NCBI RefSeq assembly: GCF_020880415.1
Contig: NZ_JAJIUJ010000053.1
Span: forward strand, 1 to 64,000
Reading direction: 5' to 3'
Length of the DNA stretch: 64,000 bases
Origin: Xanthomonas euvesicatoria pv. euvesicatoria
GTDB lineage: Bacteria; Pseudomonadota; Gammaproteobacteria; Xanthomonadales; Xanthomonadaceae
Shown here: positions 46,251 through 55,996 of the stretch, piece after piece
How positions within the stretch are numbered: position 1 is the stretch's first letter
Layout: every line of letters begins with the position of its first letter
Made by a program: the position numbers and the translations under genes
The notes under the pieces: generated by a model
What the model was told of the DNA's origin: nothing
Databases searched by the model: none
Seen by the model: only the letters and a program-made list of their open reading frames with translations

Positions 46251-47777
46251 ATGCCAATGCCCTCCCCCACGATTCCGCCCCTGCGCGATGGCGATTTTCT
46301 TGCCGCCATCGACCTAGGCTCCAACAGTTTCCACATGGTCATTGCGCGCTACCTGATGGGTCAGCTGCGCGTCGTCGATCGCCTGCGCGAGACCGTGCGC
46401 ATGGCCGATGGCCTGGATGGCAAAGGTGGGCTCTCCAATGAAGCACGACAGCGCGCACTGGAATGCCTGGCGCGGTTCGGCCAGCGCATTCGCGACGTGC
46501 CTTCGCTGCGCGTGCGGGCGCTGGCGACCAACACGGTGCGTCAGCTGCGTTCGCCACAGGCGTTTTTGATGCCGGCCGAAACCGCGCTGGGCCATGCGAT
46601 CGAAGTGGTCAGCGGGCGCGAGGAAGCGCGCCTGATCTATCTGGGCGTTGCGCATGCGCAACCGCCCAAGCCCGACCAACGCCGGCTGGTGATCGACATC
46701 GGCGGCGGCTCGACCGAGTTCATCATCGGCCGCGGGTTTCAGACGCTGGAACGCGAAAGTCTGCAGGCCGGATGCATTGCCAGCACGCGACGGTTTTTCC
46801 CCGGCGGCAAATTATCCAAGAAGAAATGGAAGGACGCGCTGACCGAGATCGGCGCCGAGTTCCAGCAATTTGCCGGCCAGTACAAGGCACTGGGCTGGCA
46901 CGAGGCGATTGGCTCGTCCGGCACGCACAAGGCCATCGGCGAGATGTGCGCGGCGATGAAGCTGACCAAGGGCGCGATCACGGCGCAGGCATTGCCGGCG
47001 CTGCGCGATGAGTTGCTCAAGGCCAAGCGCATCGAAGACATCCAGCTGCCCGGCCTAGCGGCCGAACGGCGGCCGATCATCGCCGGTGGCATCCTGGTGC
47101 TGGAGGCTGCGTTCCAGGCGCTGGGGCTGGAGAAACTGATGGTCAGCAAGGCGGCGATGCGCGAAGGCATCCTGTACGACATGCTTGGCCGCGGCGGCGA
47201 GAACGACCCGCGCGACAGTTCGGTGACCTCACTGATGCAGCGCTACGGCATCGACGAAGTACAGGCGCAGCGCGTGGAAGCGACCGCCTGCCGCCTGTTC
47301 GACCAGGTCTGCGAATCCTGGCAACTGGATGGCGACGATGCGCAGGTGCTGCGCCGCGCCGCGCGCCTGCACGAGCTGGGGCTGATCATCGCGCACAGCC
47401 AGTACCACGTGCACGGCAGCTACATCCTGGAACATTCGGATATCGCGGGTTTTTCGCGACAGGAACAGCAGGTGCTGGCGGCGCTGGTACGCACGCACCG
47501 GCGCAATGTGCCCAAGACCGCCTTCGATGCGCTGCCCGACCGCCTGCTGCTGCCAACCCGACGCAAGGCTGCGCTGCTGCGACTGGCGGTGTTGCTGCAC
47601 CGCGCGCATGAGTCCGACCCGATTCCGACCCTGGAACTCACCGCCGACGACACCCGGCTGTCGTTGATCCTGTCGCAAAGCTGGATCGACTCGCGCCCGC
47701 TGCTGCGCGCCGACCTGATCGGCGAAGTCGACAGCATGGCCGGGCTGGGAATTGCGTTCAAACCGTTTGTGACCTGA
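46251..47777 (+). CDS. ppx: Exopolyphosphatase (Ppx/GppA)
   Basis: 508 residues; it removes phosphates from polyphosphate chains. The ASKHA phosphate loops are AAIDLGSNSFHMVIAR and VIDIGGGSTEFIIG; EVVSGREEARLIYLGV supplies the catalytic Glu. The C-terminal half is HD-like (LHELGLIIAHSQYHVHGSYIL). It lies 170 bp after ppk, opposite in function and probably under the same control. Confidence 0.95.
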   Translation: MPMPSPTIPPLRDGDFLAAIDLGSNSFHMVIARYLMGQLRVVDRLRETVRMADGLDGKGGLSNEARQRALECLARFGQRIRDVPSLRVRALATNTVRQLRSPQAFLMPAETALGHAIEVVSGREEARLIYLGVAHAQPPKPDQRRLVIDIGGGSTEFIIGRGFQTLERESLQAGCIASTRRFFPGGKLSKKKWKDALTEIGAEFQQFAGQYKALGWHEAIGSSGTHKAIGEMCAAMKLTKGAITAQALPALRDELLKAKRIEDIQLPGLAAERRPIIAGGILVLEAAFQALGLEKLMVSKAAMREGILYDMLGRGGENDPRDSSVTSLMQRYGIDEVQAQRVEATACRLFDQVCESWQLDGDDAQVLRRAARLHELGLIIAHSQYHVHGSYILEHSDIAGFSRQEQQVLAALVRTHRRNVPKTAFDALPDRLLLPTRRKAALLRLAVLLHRAHESDPIPTLELTADDTRLSLILSQSWIDSRPLLRADLIGEVDSMAGLGIAFKPFVT

Positions 47778-47794
47778 GGCCTGCGGCCTCAGGC
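47774..47794 (+). terminator. Hairpin at the end of ppx
   Basis: CCTGAGGCC, loop TGC, GGCCTCAGG; the ppx stop codon lies inside the left arm. There is no T-run, so it may stabilise the mRNA end rather than terminate. Confidence 0.5.
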
Positions 47795-47795
47795 G

Positions 47796-47917
47796 GGAAT
47801 CGGGAATCGGGAATAGACCACCACGGGGCTCTTAGAAGTTTCTGACTGGTGTTGATGGCGCCGAACCGGTGCAGCACGCTGCCTTTGCGATTCCCGATTC
47901 CCGATTCTCCATTCCCG
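47796..47917. repeat. Inverted pair of GGGAATC heptad repeats
   Basis: Three head-to-tail GGGAAT(C) units at 47796-47815, and the complement, GATTCCC units with one variant, at 47889-47917, about 73 bp apart. They could pair as a long hairpin. The same heptads occur at 50121-50146 and 37728-37747, so this is a dispersed intergenic repeat family. Confidence 0.85.
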
Positions 47918-48000
47918 TCACAGCTGTCACCGCCACGTCTTACTAGCGCAACATCAATGCCATCGCACTCCCGGAAGCTAGTCAAAACGGGAGAACAGGC

Positions 48001-49137
48001 ATGCGCTACGCGATCGTTACCGAAACCTATCCCCCCGAGGTCAACGGTGTTGCGTTGACCGTGCATGGTCTGGAAACCGGTCTGCGCACGCGCGGACACC
48101 AGGTGGACGTGGTGCGGCCACGCCAGAGCGCCGATACCGCCCCGACCGATGCGCTGCTGGTGCGTGGCGCCTCGTTGCCGCCCTACCCGGGATTGAAATT
48201 CGGCCTGCCGGCGACGCAACGCCTCGTCCGTCATTGGCGCAGCACGCAGCCGGACGCGATCTATGTGGCCACGGAAGGCCCCCTGGGCTGGTCGGCAATG
48301 CGCGCAGCACGCCGGCTCGGCATTCCGGTCGCCACCGGCTTCCACACCCGCTTCGACGAATACCTGCCCGACTACGGCGCTGCCTGGCTGCAGGGCACCG
48401 CGTTGCGCTGGATGCGGCGCTTCCACAACCAGGCCGATGCCACCCCGGTGCCCACGCGCGAGCTGCAGCAGTTCCTGCGCAACGATGGCTTTGAGCGTGT
48501 GCAATTGCTGGCGCGGGCAGTGGATAGCCAGCAATTCGATCCGAGCCGTCGCGATTGCGCATTGCGCGCCGATTGGGGCATGGAAGGCGAAGGCTTTGCC
48601 GCCATCTATGTGGGGCGCATCGCCAGCGAAAAGAATCTGCCGTTGGCCGTACGCGCCTTTCGCAAACTGCAGCAGATCCGCCCGAAGGCACGCTTCGTCT
48701 GGGTGGGCGATGGCCCGGCGCGCGAGAAGCTTGCGCACGACAATCCGGACTTCATCTTCTGCGGCGTCCAGCGTGGCGATGCATTGGCCCGTCACTTCGC
48801 CAGCGGCGATCTGTTCCTGTTTCCCAGCCGCAGCGAAACCTTCGGCAACGTGACGCTGGAAGCGATGGCCAGCGGCGTGGCGACGGTCGCTTTCGATTAC
48901 GGCGCGGCCCGCGAATATCTGCGCAACGGCCATACCGGCGCGGCGGTGGACACCGACGAGGCCTTTATCCAGGCCGCCGTCGCGCTCACCGAAGACGACG
49001 CCCTGCGCCAGCGCATGGGCACGGCGGCGGCGCAGGCGATGAAGAAATTGCATCCGGACAATGTGGTCTGCGACTTCGAAGCCTTGTTGCTGGGAATCAG
49101 CGCTGCACGGCGGCGTTATGTCGTCAACGCGGCTTGA
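48001..49137 (+). CDS. Glycosyltransferase family 4 (GT-B), lipid glycosylation type
   Basis: 378 residues. The N-terminal acceptor domain starts MRYAIVTETYPPEVNGVALT; GFHTRFDEYLPDYG is typical of mannosyl- or glucosyl-diacylglycerol and phosphatidylinositol-type transferases. The donor domain has YVGRIASEKNLPLAVRAF and the EX7E-like FLFPSRSETFGNVTLEAMASG. It overlaps a PAP2 phosphatase gene, which suggests work on the same lipid-linked product. In alphaproteobacteria, relatives make glycolipids under phosphate starvation, which would fit the phoBR-ppk neighbours; this is inference. Confidence 0.85.
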   Translation: MRYAIVTETYPPEVNGVALTVHGLETGLRTRGHQVDVVRPRQSADTAPTDALLVRGASLPPYPGLKFGLPATQRLVRHWRSTQPDAIYVATEGPLGWSAMRAARRLGIPVATGFHTRFDEYLPDYGAAWLQGTALRWMRRFHNQADATPVPTRELQQFLRNDGFERVQLLARAVDSQQFDPSRRDCALRADWGMEGEGFAAIYVGRIASEKNLPLAVRAFRKLQQIRPKARFVWVGDGPAREKLAHDNPDFIFCGVQRGDALARHFASGDLFLFPSRSETFGNVTLEAMASGVATVAFDYGAAREYLRNGHTGAAVDTDEAFIQAAVALTEDDALRQRMGTAAAQAMKKLHPDNVVCDFEALLLGISAARRRYVVNAA

Positions 49138-49660
49138 GGTCTTGCGCGGTCACGAAGCGCGCTGGTGCCGACGCGCCAATCTGTGGTGCCGACGCCACCC
49201 GGTACGGCGCGTCTTCGCCACTATCAGCCGCCTGGGCGACGGCGTGTTCTGGTACGCCTTGATGGGGTTGCTGGTGGTGCTCGACGGCATGGACGGTGTA
49301 CGTGCATCGGCGCACATGGCTGCCACCGGCGTGCTTGCATTGACGCTATACAAGGCGCTCAAACGCTGGACCCGGCGTCCGCGGCCATATGCGGCGGACG
49401 TGCGTATTCGCGCGTGGGTGGCACCGCTGGACGAGTTCAGCTTTCCCTCCGGCCATACCTTGCACGCGGTGTCCTTCAGCATCGTGGCGCTGGCCTATTA
49501 CCCCTGGCTGGCTCCCTTGCTGGTGCCGTTTTCGGCCGGCGTGGCGCTCTCGCGGGTGGTGTTGGGGCTGCATTATCCCAGCGACGTGCTGGCCGCCACG
49601 CTGATCGGCGTGCTGCTGGCCAGCCTGTCGCTGTGGGGCTTGCCGGTGGTGTTGAGATAA
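49118..49660 (+). CDS. PAP2-family membrane phosphatase
   Basis: 180 residues; ATG 49118 lies 20 bp inside the end of the glycosyltransferase gene. The three phosphatase motifs are complete: KALKRWTRRPRPY (KxxxxxxRP), FPSGHTLH (PSGH) and SRVVLGLHYPSDV (SRxxxxxHxxxD). Several membrane helices surround them. It probably dephosphorylates a lipid phosphate (phosphatidic acid or undecaprenyl diphosphate type). Confidence 0.88.
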   Translation: MSSTRLEVLRGHEARWCRRANLWCRRHPVRRVFATISRLGDGVFWYALMGLLVVLDGMDGVRASAHMAATGVLALTLYKALKRWTRRPRPYAADVRIRAWVAPLDEFSFPSGHTLHAVSFSIVALAYYPWLAPLLVPFSAGVALSRVVLGLHYPSDVLAATLIGVLLASLSLWGLPVVLR

Positions 49661-50120
49661 GCGCTAGGGGTTGCGTGATGGCGGCTCGCTGACAGGTAAG
49701 CGTAACGGCAAACGGACAGGTACCAAGACGCTGCCCAGTCAGCAACAAGGCCTCTTCGCCTCATCTTTCTCCCTTCGGGACATTGTCCTCCTTTATGAGG
49801 GAGAACGGCCGATGAGGGTACGTGCGAAGCCTCATGCACTCGCCGTCGATGGGTGTTTTCGCAAACGCCGAAAAGAGCCCCAGCGCAGCAATTGCGACTC
49901 CAGCGCGTGGCTTCGCCCCGTACCCTCACCCCCCACCCCTCTCCCGCAGGGAGAGGGAATCTTGCGCTGACGGTACGCGGTGAACTGACGGCAGGTTGCC
50001 CACCCACGCGCATGTCGCACGGCGCGTGCGACCCGCAGGATGTCTGAATGGCGATCGCCAGCCTGCGGCGTCGTTGCAAGTTGGCACACCAATCGCTGCG
50101 AAGCTGCAATGCTTCTGCGG
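49661..50120. other. Gene-free stretch with a stable hairpin
   Basis: No gene was recognised. Near 49935-49958 a CCTCTCCC / GGGAGAGG inverted repeat with loop GCA could end transcription of the glycosyltransferase-PAP2 pair. Confidence 0.4.
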
Positions 50121-50146
50121 TTCCCGATTCCCGATTCCCGATTCCC
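50121..50146. repeat. GGGAATC heptad repeat (complement orientation)
   Basis: Four TTCCCGA-type heptads head to tail, 30 bp before the lpxH start; same family as 47796-47917. Confidence 0.85.
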
Positions 50147-50175
50147 GCCCCGCTCTACCGCCGTACAATGGCGCA

Positions 50176-50919
50176 ATGACGACCCTGTTCATTTCCGACC
50201 TGCATCTGGATCCGGCCCGGCCGGCAATCACCGAGTTGTTTCTGGAGTTCCTGCGCACGCAGGTTCCCGGCAGCGACGCGCTCTACATCCTGGGCGATCT
50301 GTTCGAAGCCTGGATCGGCGACGACACCCCATCCACCGCCGCCGATGCAGTGGCGGTGGCCCTGCATGCAGTGGCAGATTCCGGGGTGCCGGTGTTCTTC
50401 ATGGCAGGCAACCGCGACTTCCTGGTAGGCGAAACCTATGCGCAGCGCGCGGGCTTCCGGATCCTGCCCGACCCCACCGTCATCGATCTGTACGGGCACA
50501 CCACGCTGCTGATGCACGGCGATTTGCTGTGCACCGACGACACGGCCTACCAGGCCTTCCGCGCGCAGACGCGCGACCCGGTGTTCCAGGCGCAGTTCCT
50601 GGCCCAGCCGCTGGCCGCACGCGTCGCGTTCGCGCAGCAGGCGCGCGCTGCCAGCCAGGCGCGGCATGCAGAACTCAAGCAGGGCGACCAGTCGCGCTTC
50701 GAAACCGTCACCGATGTCTCGCCGGCCGAAGTGGAAGCCACCTTCGTGCGTTACGGGCTGGATCGGCTGATCCACGGCCACACCCATCGCCCTGCCATCC
50801 ACACCTTGCAAGCCGGCGGCAACACCTGCACGCGCATCGTGCTGGGCGACTGGTACGAGCAAGGATCGGTCCTGCGCGTGGATGCCGATGGCGTGTCGCT
50901 GGAGCAGTTGGCGTTATAG
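50176..50919 (+). CDS. lpxH: UDP-2,3-diacylglucosamine diphosphatase
   Basis: 247 residues; it cleaves UDP-2,3-diacylglucosamine to lipid X in lipid A synthesis at the inner membrane. Calcineurin-type metal motifs: [40 protein letters not shown] and [14 protein letters not shown] 50176 matches the family N-terminus ([12 protein letters not shown]); open codons upstream run through the repeat. Confidence 0.95.
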   Translation: MTTLFISDLHLDPARPAITELFLEFLRTQVPGSDALYILGDLFEAWIGDDTPSTAADAVAVALHAVADSGVPVFFMAGNRDFLVGETYAQRAGFRILPDPTVIDLYGHTTLLMHGDLLCTDDTAYQAFRAQTRDPVFQAQFLAQPLAARVAFAQQARAASQARHAELKQGDQSRFETVTDVSPAEVEATFVRYGLDRLIHGHTHRPAIHTLQAGGNTCTRIVLGDWYEQGSVLRVDADGVSLEQLAL

Positions 50920-51101
50920 CGCGGCAGATCCACGCGCCGGCCATGGCAGGCGCAGCGACGCGGTGCTGCATTCAAGGCGCGCAGCACGATCGAAAGCGCG
51001 CCTGACGCCACAGACACGCGGCGAGGCAACGATGGATCGGCAGCGCTTGCCGATCGAGGCACGCAGCATCGTCGGGCGTGCCAATCAACGACCGCACCGC
51101 A

Positions 51102-51521
51102 TCACTGCAGGCTTCGCGCACGCTCGGCGTAGTCGACGAAATCGGCATTCACCACGTCGTACCACAGCAGCGTGCCATCGGCCTGTACGCGGAAACGGTC
51201 GCGTACCGGGCTGGTCTGCGGGTCGCCGGGGCAGCCGTCGCCATGGCGTTCGCGCACCGCAAAATCGAACGTGTCCGGCGCAGGCGCATCGCCGTCCTCG
51301 GCCATGATGCTGATGCAGTTATCCGGGTACACCTTGTCGCCCTGCAAGCGGCTTTCGAGCGCCTGCAGTGCGCGGGCCTGCGCGTCGTCGCCGGGGGGTG
51401 GCGCCGGTGCGCTCACGGCAGGTTTGGGTTGCGTGGCGACAGGGTCGGCCGGTTGCTGCTTGCATCCGGCAACCGTCAGCGCGGCCAGGAACACAAGCGC
51501 ATGACGCAGGAACGTGGACAT
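51102..51521 (-). CDS. Lipoprotein of unknown function
   Basis: 139 residues starting MSTFLRHALVFLAALTVAGC, a signal peptide with lipobox TVAGC, so it is lipid-anchored. A Pro/Ala-rich linker is followed by a small domain with two cysteines (PDNCISIM and GDGCPGD). An upstream in-frame ATG (51557) is less likely because it moves the signal peptide inward. No family was recognised. Confidence 0.75.
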   Translation of the reverse strand: MSTFLRHALVFLAALTVAGCKQQPADPVATQPKPAVSAPAPPPGDDAQARALQALESRLQGDKVYPDNCISIMAEDGDAPAPDTFDFAVRERHGDGCPGDPQTSPVRDRFRVQADGTLLWYDVVNADFVDYAERARSLQ

Positions 51522-51607
51522 GAGGGCTCCGCTCGACAGGACAAGGCCGGCAGTCACCGGCGGTGCGCCTAGTCTGCGCGATCCATGCGCGCGGGTGTAG
51601 CCAAAAC

Positions 51608-51630
51608 GCCCGGCACTTGCGGTGCCGGGC
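51608..51630 (-). terminator. Terminator of the secreted metalloprotease gene
   Basis: GCCCGGCAC / GTGCCGGGC stem, with GTTTTGG following on the minus strand, 26 bp past the protease stop. Confidence 0.8.
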
Positions 51631-51655
51631 CGGGCTTGGATCGGTCAACAACCGC

Positions 51656-52909
51656 TCAACGGAAGGCCGCAATCGTGGCCTTGGTATTGACCAGCACGCG
51701 TTGGTTGTCGGCGGTGCTGGCATTGCCCATGGGCACGCCGTTGTAGCTGATGTTGGGGTTGGACCAGTAGTTCAGGCGTGGGCAACCGCTGGTGCAGTCG
51801 TAGGCCATGATGGTGCGCCAGCTGTTGCCGTAGCGGTAGCCGTGGCCATACGCATACGGCGAGGTGCTCGGGTCGTTGGTGGCGTCGTGGCGTGCGCTTT
51901 GCAGATGCCCGATTTCATGAGCGAAGCTGTAGTAGCCGGTGGCGCAATCCCAGTACACCGACGCAAATGCGCTCGCGGCGTTAGAGCCAATACCCGACGC
52001 TAGGCCGCAGTAGCTGCTGTTGTCCAGCACGATGACTCCCACATCGGCCGTGTAGGTGTTGCGGCTGGTGTGGATGCTGTCCATGTAGCCGTCGTTGGTC
52101 ACGCGGAAACGCTGCAGGTCGGTCGTGAAGTTGCCGGTCTCGGTGTAGCTGGTGGTCTCGTAGCGCGCCAGCTGCAAGGTGATACCCACGTTGCTGTTGA
52201 TGTAGCCCTGGTTGGCTTCGGCCACCGCAAGTTGCACCAGCGACTGCATGTTGCCGCCGTAAGCGGTCACGGCCTTGTTGGTGGCCACCACGAGCACGCG
52301 AATGGTGGCCGGGCTACCTGATGAGGCAGCAGCGGCAGTCACGCGTCCGTCGCCGGGCATGTCGAACTTCGGCAGCAGGCTGTATTCGGCCGGATGCTCC
52401 TGCGGCATGCGCTGCTCATCCACCTGCACCAGCACGTGGCGGCCATCGGCCAGCGGACGCAGGCGATAGAGCTTGCCGGCGTAGCGAATCGTGCCGGTCA
52501 CGGTGTCGCCGCTGCGCACCAAGATGGCCGAGTTCAGCGGGTCCACGCCCGAGAGCGTGCGTGCGCGGGTGCCGGCACGCGGCCCGAGGTTGCCGTACCA
52601 GACGCTGTCGCCACCCTCCAGGGCATCGACCTTGGCCTGGGTGGCGGTGATGGTCTGGCCATCCAGCTGTAGCTCCAGCAATTTTTCCGAGGCGGTCACC
52701 GCGCCGGCATCGAGCTGAACCACCTGCGCGTTGGCAGTGGACGGGGCGCTCAACAGGCGTTGCAGCGAAGGTTCGGCTGCAGCGGTGGCGGTGGCACTGC
52801 GGCTCAGCGCAGGGCCGGTTTGATACAACGGCTTGCCGGCAGCGGCGGCCGAGCCGGCCAGGCACATGGCAATCAGACCGACCGTGGTGCACATCGACTT
52901 CGACTTCAT
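51656..52909 (-). CDS. Secreted metzincin-like zinc metalloprotease
   Basis: 417 residues with a Sec signal peptide (CTTVGLIAMCLAGSAAAA). An N-terminal propeptide-like part (about 25-200) precedes the catalytic domain, whose zinc motif is HEIGHLQSARHD (HExxHxxxxxHD), followed by a Met-turn candidate (RTIMAY). The motif with Asp after the third His is that of reprolysin/snapalysin-like enzymes. It is likely exported to the periplasm and outside by the type II pathway; the substrate is unknown. In plant pathogens such enzymes can act on host proteins, which is inference. Confidence 0.85.
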   Translation of the reverse strand: MKSKSMCTTVGLIAMCLAGSAAAAGKPLYQTGPALSRSATATAAAEPSLQRLLSAPSTANAQVVQLDAGAVTASEKLLELQLDGQTITATQAKVDALEGGDSVWYGNLGPRAGTRARTLSGVDPLNSAILVRSGDTVTGTIRYAGKLYRLRPLADGRHVLVQVDEQRMPQEHPAEYSLLPKFDMPGDGRVTAAAASSGSPATIRVLVVATNKAVTAYGGNMQSLVQLAVAEANQGYINSNVGITLQLARYETTSYTETGNFTTDLQRFRVTNDGYMDSIHTSRNTYTADVGVIVLDNSSYCGLASGIGSNAASAFASVYWDCATGYYSFAHEIGHLQSARHDATNDPSTSPYAYGHGYRYGNSWRTIMAYDCTSGCPRLNYWSNPNISYNGVPMGNASTADNQRVLVNTKATIAAFR

Positions 52910-53479
52910 CGTCTTTCTCTCCTAAGACATGAAAGTTACGGATGTGAAACACCGGCCCCCTGTCCCCGGGACGCCATTAGGGCGCGTGGCACTGCACAGA
53001 ATGCAAGTTGTTGCAACGGAAAATTATGTTTCTGTGATGTTTACCAATCCCTGGATGCGATTCCAGCAGCTCTCGAATGGGAACCAACGCACAGTCGTAC
53101 TGAAAGAGCGCGTGCTGAAGCCGCGTGTCAAACGAGCACAAGCCGTCTTCACGGACAATACGGCGATCCTGCGTCGCCCTACGGATCGATGCACATGGGC
53201 TTGATTGCGTCCGCCACGCGATTGGCTGCGTCGATCCTCGCCTGTGTCGTGGACACCGCGCCGCGTCGGCGTCGGTGCAGATGGCGAATGCCGCCATATC
53301 CTCATGCATGGCATCACGTGCATCGATGCGCGCCTCATTGGCCATGACGTGAAGGTGCGCTCCAAGCTGTGGCGCGTGACGCGGCGTGTGTGGCGTCATT
53401 GGAGTTCGCGCATGCATGCGTCAGGTAGATTCACAGTACAGGTCACGAACGCAGATTCGCGGCTCCCGTGCAGGCACGC
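52910..53479. other. Gene-free stretch between the protease gene and the DUF455 gene
   Basis: It contains the protease promoter and leader (ribosome site gagagaaag just before 52909). Short open frames on both strands show no recognisable product. Confidence 0.4.
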
Positions 53480-54304
53480 TCAGCCAGCCTGCTCCACCAG
53501 GTCGGCCAGCTCGTCCTCGTCGAAACCGGCAAGCAGGCGCGCCTGCAGATTGAACGGCCCATGCAGATACCCGCCAGCGTATTCGCGCAGCAGCGCCTTG
53601 AAGCGTGCGCGCGGCTCGACACCGGCCTGCTCGCAATACCACCGGTACCAACGCGAGCCGGCGGCCACGTGCGCCACCTCTTCGCGCAGGATGGTTTCGA
53701 GCACCTCGGCAGTGGCAGCGTCGCCGAGCGAACGAAGTTTGACGATCATCGCCGGTGTCACGTCCAGGCCGCGCGCTTCGAGCACGCGCGGCACCAGGGC
53801 CATGCGCGCCAGGCCGTCGTGTGCAGTCTTCTCGCACATTTCCCACAGCCCGTTGTGCGCGGCGAAATCGCCGTAGTCGTGGTCGTGCGCCTGCAATCGT
53901 GCGCGCAGCAGCATGAAGTGGCGCGATTCATCGTCGGCGACCGCGACCCAATCGGCATAGAACGCCGCGGGAAGCCCGCGAAAGCGATACACCGCATCCC
54001 AGGCCAGATCGATGGCGTTGAGTTCGATGTGCGCAATGGCATGGATAAACGCAGCGCGCCCTCCCGGCGTGCCCAGTCCACGGCGCGGCAAGTGGCGCGG
54101 ATGCACCAGCATTGGCGTGGCCGGACGGCCTGGCATACGGATCGGCGCAGGCGCAGGCGCTGCCGGATCGAGCGTCAAGACGCCTTCGCGAAAGCCGGCC
54201 GCGTAGTGCTGGGTCAGCGCGACTTTCTGTCGCGGGTCGGCCTGGTCCAGGCACAGGCGCGCAGCGTCGAACAGATCCGCGCTTGCGAACGGATCGCTGC
54301 TCAC
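53480..54304 (-). CDS. DUF455 ferritin-like protein
   Basis: About 274 residues from GTG 54304 ((M)SSDPFASADLFDAARLCL); an ATG at 54346 would add 14 residues. The four-helix ferritin-like core has metal-type residues: AFIHAIAHIELNAIDLAWDAVYRF (ExxH-like), ADDESRHFMLLRARL and ILREEVAHVAAGSRWY. The pattern suggests a di-iron site; no reaction is established for the family. It follows purF after about 195 bp on the same strand. Confidence 0.85.
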   Translation of the reverse strand: MSSDPFASADLFDAARLCLDQADPRQKVALTQHYAAGFREGVLTLDPAAPAPAPIRMPGRPATPMLVHPRHLPRRGLGTPGGRAAFIHAIAHIELNAIDLAWDAVYRFRGLPAAFYADWVAVADDESRHFMLLRARLQAHDHDYGDFAAHNGLWEMCEKTAHDGLARMALVPRVLEARGLDVTPAMIVKLRSLGDAATAEVLETILREEVAHVAAGSRWYRWYCEQAGVEPRARFKALLREYAGGYLHGPFNLQARLLAGFDEDELADLVEQAG

Positions 54305-54499
54305 GCCGTTGGCCGCACGGGGCACTGGCGCGCTGCAGAAACCCACTGCGCTTGCACACGTTCGGCCGCAGGTAGCTGCCCGTTGCGCAGGCGCGCTTCA
54401 TCGAGCGTGTCGATAGCTGCGGTGTTTTGTTTGCCGCCCCTCGCCGACACTCTCCACACGCCAACCAGCGCGGCCAATCCGCCGCCCTGGTTCGGTGAC

Positions 54500-55966
54500 T
54501 CAGGCGCGGCGACGCTTCTTGGCATCGTCCGAACGCAGCTGCTGGATACGTTCGAAATACCCCGGCTCGATGCCGGTGATGTATTCGCCGTTGAAGCACG
54601 AGGAATCGAACTGCTTGATGTCCGGGTTGCCCTCGCGCACTGCCACTTCCAGGTCTTCCAGATCCTGGTAGATCAGCCAGTCGCAGCCCAGAAACTCCTG
54701 GATTTCCAGCTCGCTGCGGCCATGTGCGATGAGCTCTTCGGCCGCCGGCATGTCGATGCCGTAGATGTTGGGGTAACGCACCGGCGGCGCGGCCGAGGCC
54801 AGGTACACCTTGCGCGCACCGGCATCGCGCGCCATCTGCACGATCTGCCGGCTGGTGGTGCCGCGCACGATGGAATCGTCCACCAGCAGCACCACACGGT
54901 TACGGAATTCCAGGTGGATCGGATTGAGCTTGCGGCGCACCGATTTCTGCCGTTCGCCCTGCCCCGGCATGATGAAGGTGCGGCCCACGTAGCGATTCTT
55001 GACGAAGCCCTCGCGGTACTTCACGCCGAGCACATTGGACATCTCCAGCGCCACATCGCGCGAAGTGTCCGGGATCGGAATGATGGTGTCGATGTCATGG
55101 TCCGGTCGCAGGCGCAGGATCTTTTCGCCCAGCTTCAGGCCCATGCGCATGCGCGCCTTGTGCACCGAGATGTTGTCGATCATCGAATCGGGGCGCGCGA
55201 AATACACGTACTCGAAAATGCACGGCGCGTTGTTGGTCGGCGCGGCGCAGACTTCCGAGAACAGCTCGCCGCGCGCGGTGATCACCAGCGCTTCGCCCGG
55301 GCGCACATCGCGCATCCGCTGGTAGCCGAGGATATCCAGCGCTGCCGACTCGGAGGACACGATGTATTCGGTGCCTTCGGCGTGTTCGCGCTTGCCCAGC
55401 ACCAGCGGGCGGATGCCGTGCGGGTCGCGGAACGCCACCAGGCCCAGGCCCAGCACCACGCTGACCACCGCATAACCGCCCTTGCAACGGCGGTGCACGC
55501 CGGCCACCGCGCGGATCGCCGCTTCGGGGGTGAGCATGCGCTGCGCGTCCAGCTCGTAGGCGAACACGTTCAACAGCACTTCGCTGTCCGAATCGGTATT
55601 GATGTTGCGGCGGTCGGCTTCGAACACCTGCTGGCGCAAGGCCTCGGTGTTGATCAGGTTGCCGTTGTGCGCCAGCGCGATGCCGTAGGGCGAGTTGACG
55701 TAGAACGGCTGCGCCTCGTCCATGCCTTCCGAGCCTGCGGTCGGGTAGCGGCAATGGGCGATGCCGACGCGCCCTTCCAGCACCGCCATCTTCTTTTCGT
55801 CGAAGACGTCGCGCACCAGGCCGTTGGCCTTCTGCACGCGCAGGCGCGTGCCATCTGCGGTCGCGATGCCCGCGGCGTCCTGCCCACGATGCTGCAGGAC
55901 GGTCAGGCCGTCATATAGCTGCCCGGCGACGTTCTGGTTGCCGACAATACCGACGATGCCACACAT
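54500..55966 (-). CDS. purF: Amidophosphoribosyltransferase
   Basis: 488 residues; the first committed step of purine synthesis (PRPP plus glutamine to phosphoribosylamine). The catalytic Cys follows the initiator Met ([13 protein letters not shown]). The glutaminase domain has [11 protein letters not shown] and the PRTase domain [27 protein letters not shown] (PRPP-binding). It is in the usual folC-dedD-cvpA-purF order, 30 bp after cvpA. Confidence 0.96.
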   Translation of the reverse strand: MCGIVGIVGNQNVAGQLYDGLTVLQHRGQDAAGIATADGTRLRVQKANGLVRDVFDEKKMAVLEGRVGIAHCRYPTAGSEGMDEAQPFYVNSPYGIALAHNGNLINTEALRQQVFEADRRNINTDSDSEVLLNVFAYELDAQRMLTPEAAIRAVAGVHRRCKGGYAVVSVVLGLGLVAFRDPHGIRPLVLGKREHAEGTEYIVSSESAALDILGYQRMRDVRPGEALVITARGELFSEVCAAPTNNAPCIFEYVYFARPDSMIDNISVHKARMRMGLKLGEKILRLRPDHDIDTIIPIPDTSRDVALEMSNVLGVKYREGFVKNRYVGRTFIMPGQGERQKSVRRKLNPIHLEFRNRVVLLVDDSIVRGTTSRQIVQMARDAGARKVYLASAAPPVRYPNIYGIDMPAAEELIAHGRSELEIQEFLGCDWLIYQDLEDLEVAVREGNPDIKQFDSSCFNGEYITGIEPGYFERIQQLRSDDAKKRRRA

Positions 55967-55996
55967 GGTGCGCGTTCTCCGCTTCGGCTTGCGCCG

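Noticed and set aside
47796..50146. Heptad arrays as a CRISPR array
   Set aside because: Units are only 7 bp with no spacers between them, and there is no cas gene in the window.
52977..53417. A 146-codon minus-strand frame in the gap before the DUF455 gene
   Set aside because: Composition is unlike neighbouring proteins, with no ribosome site and no domain.
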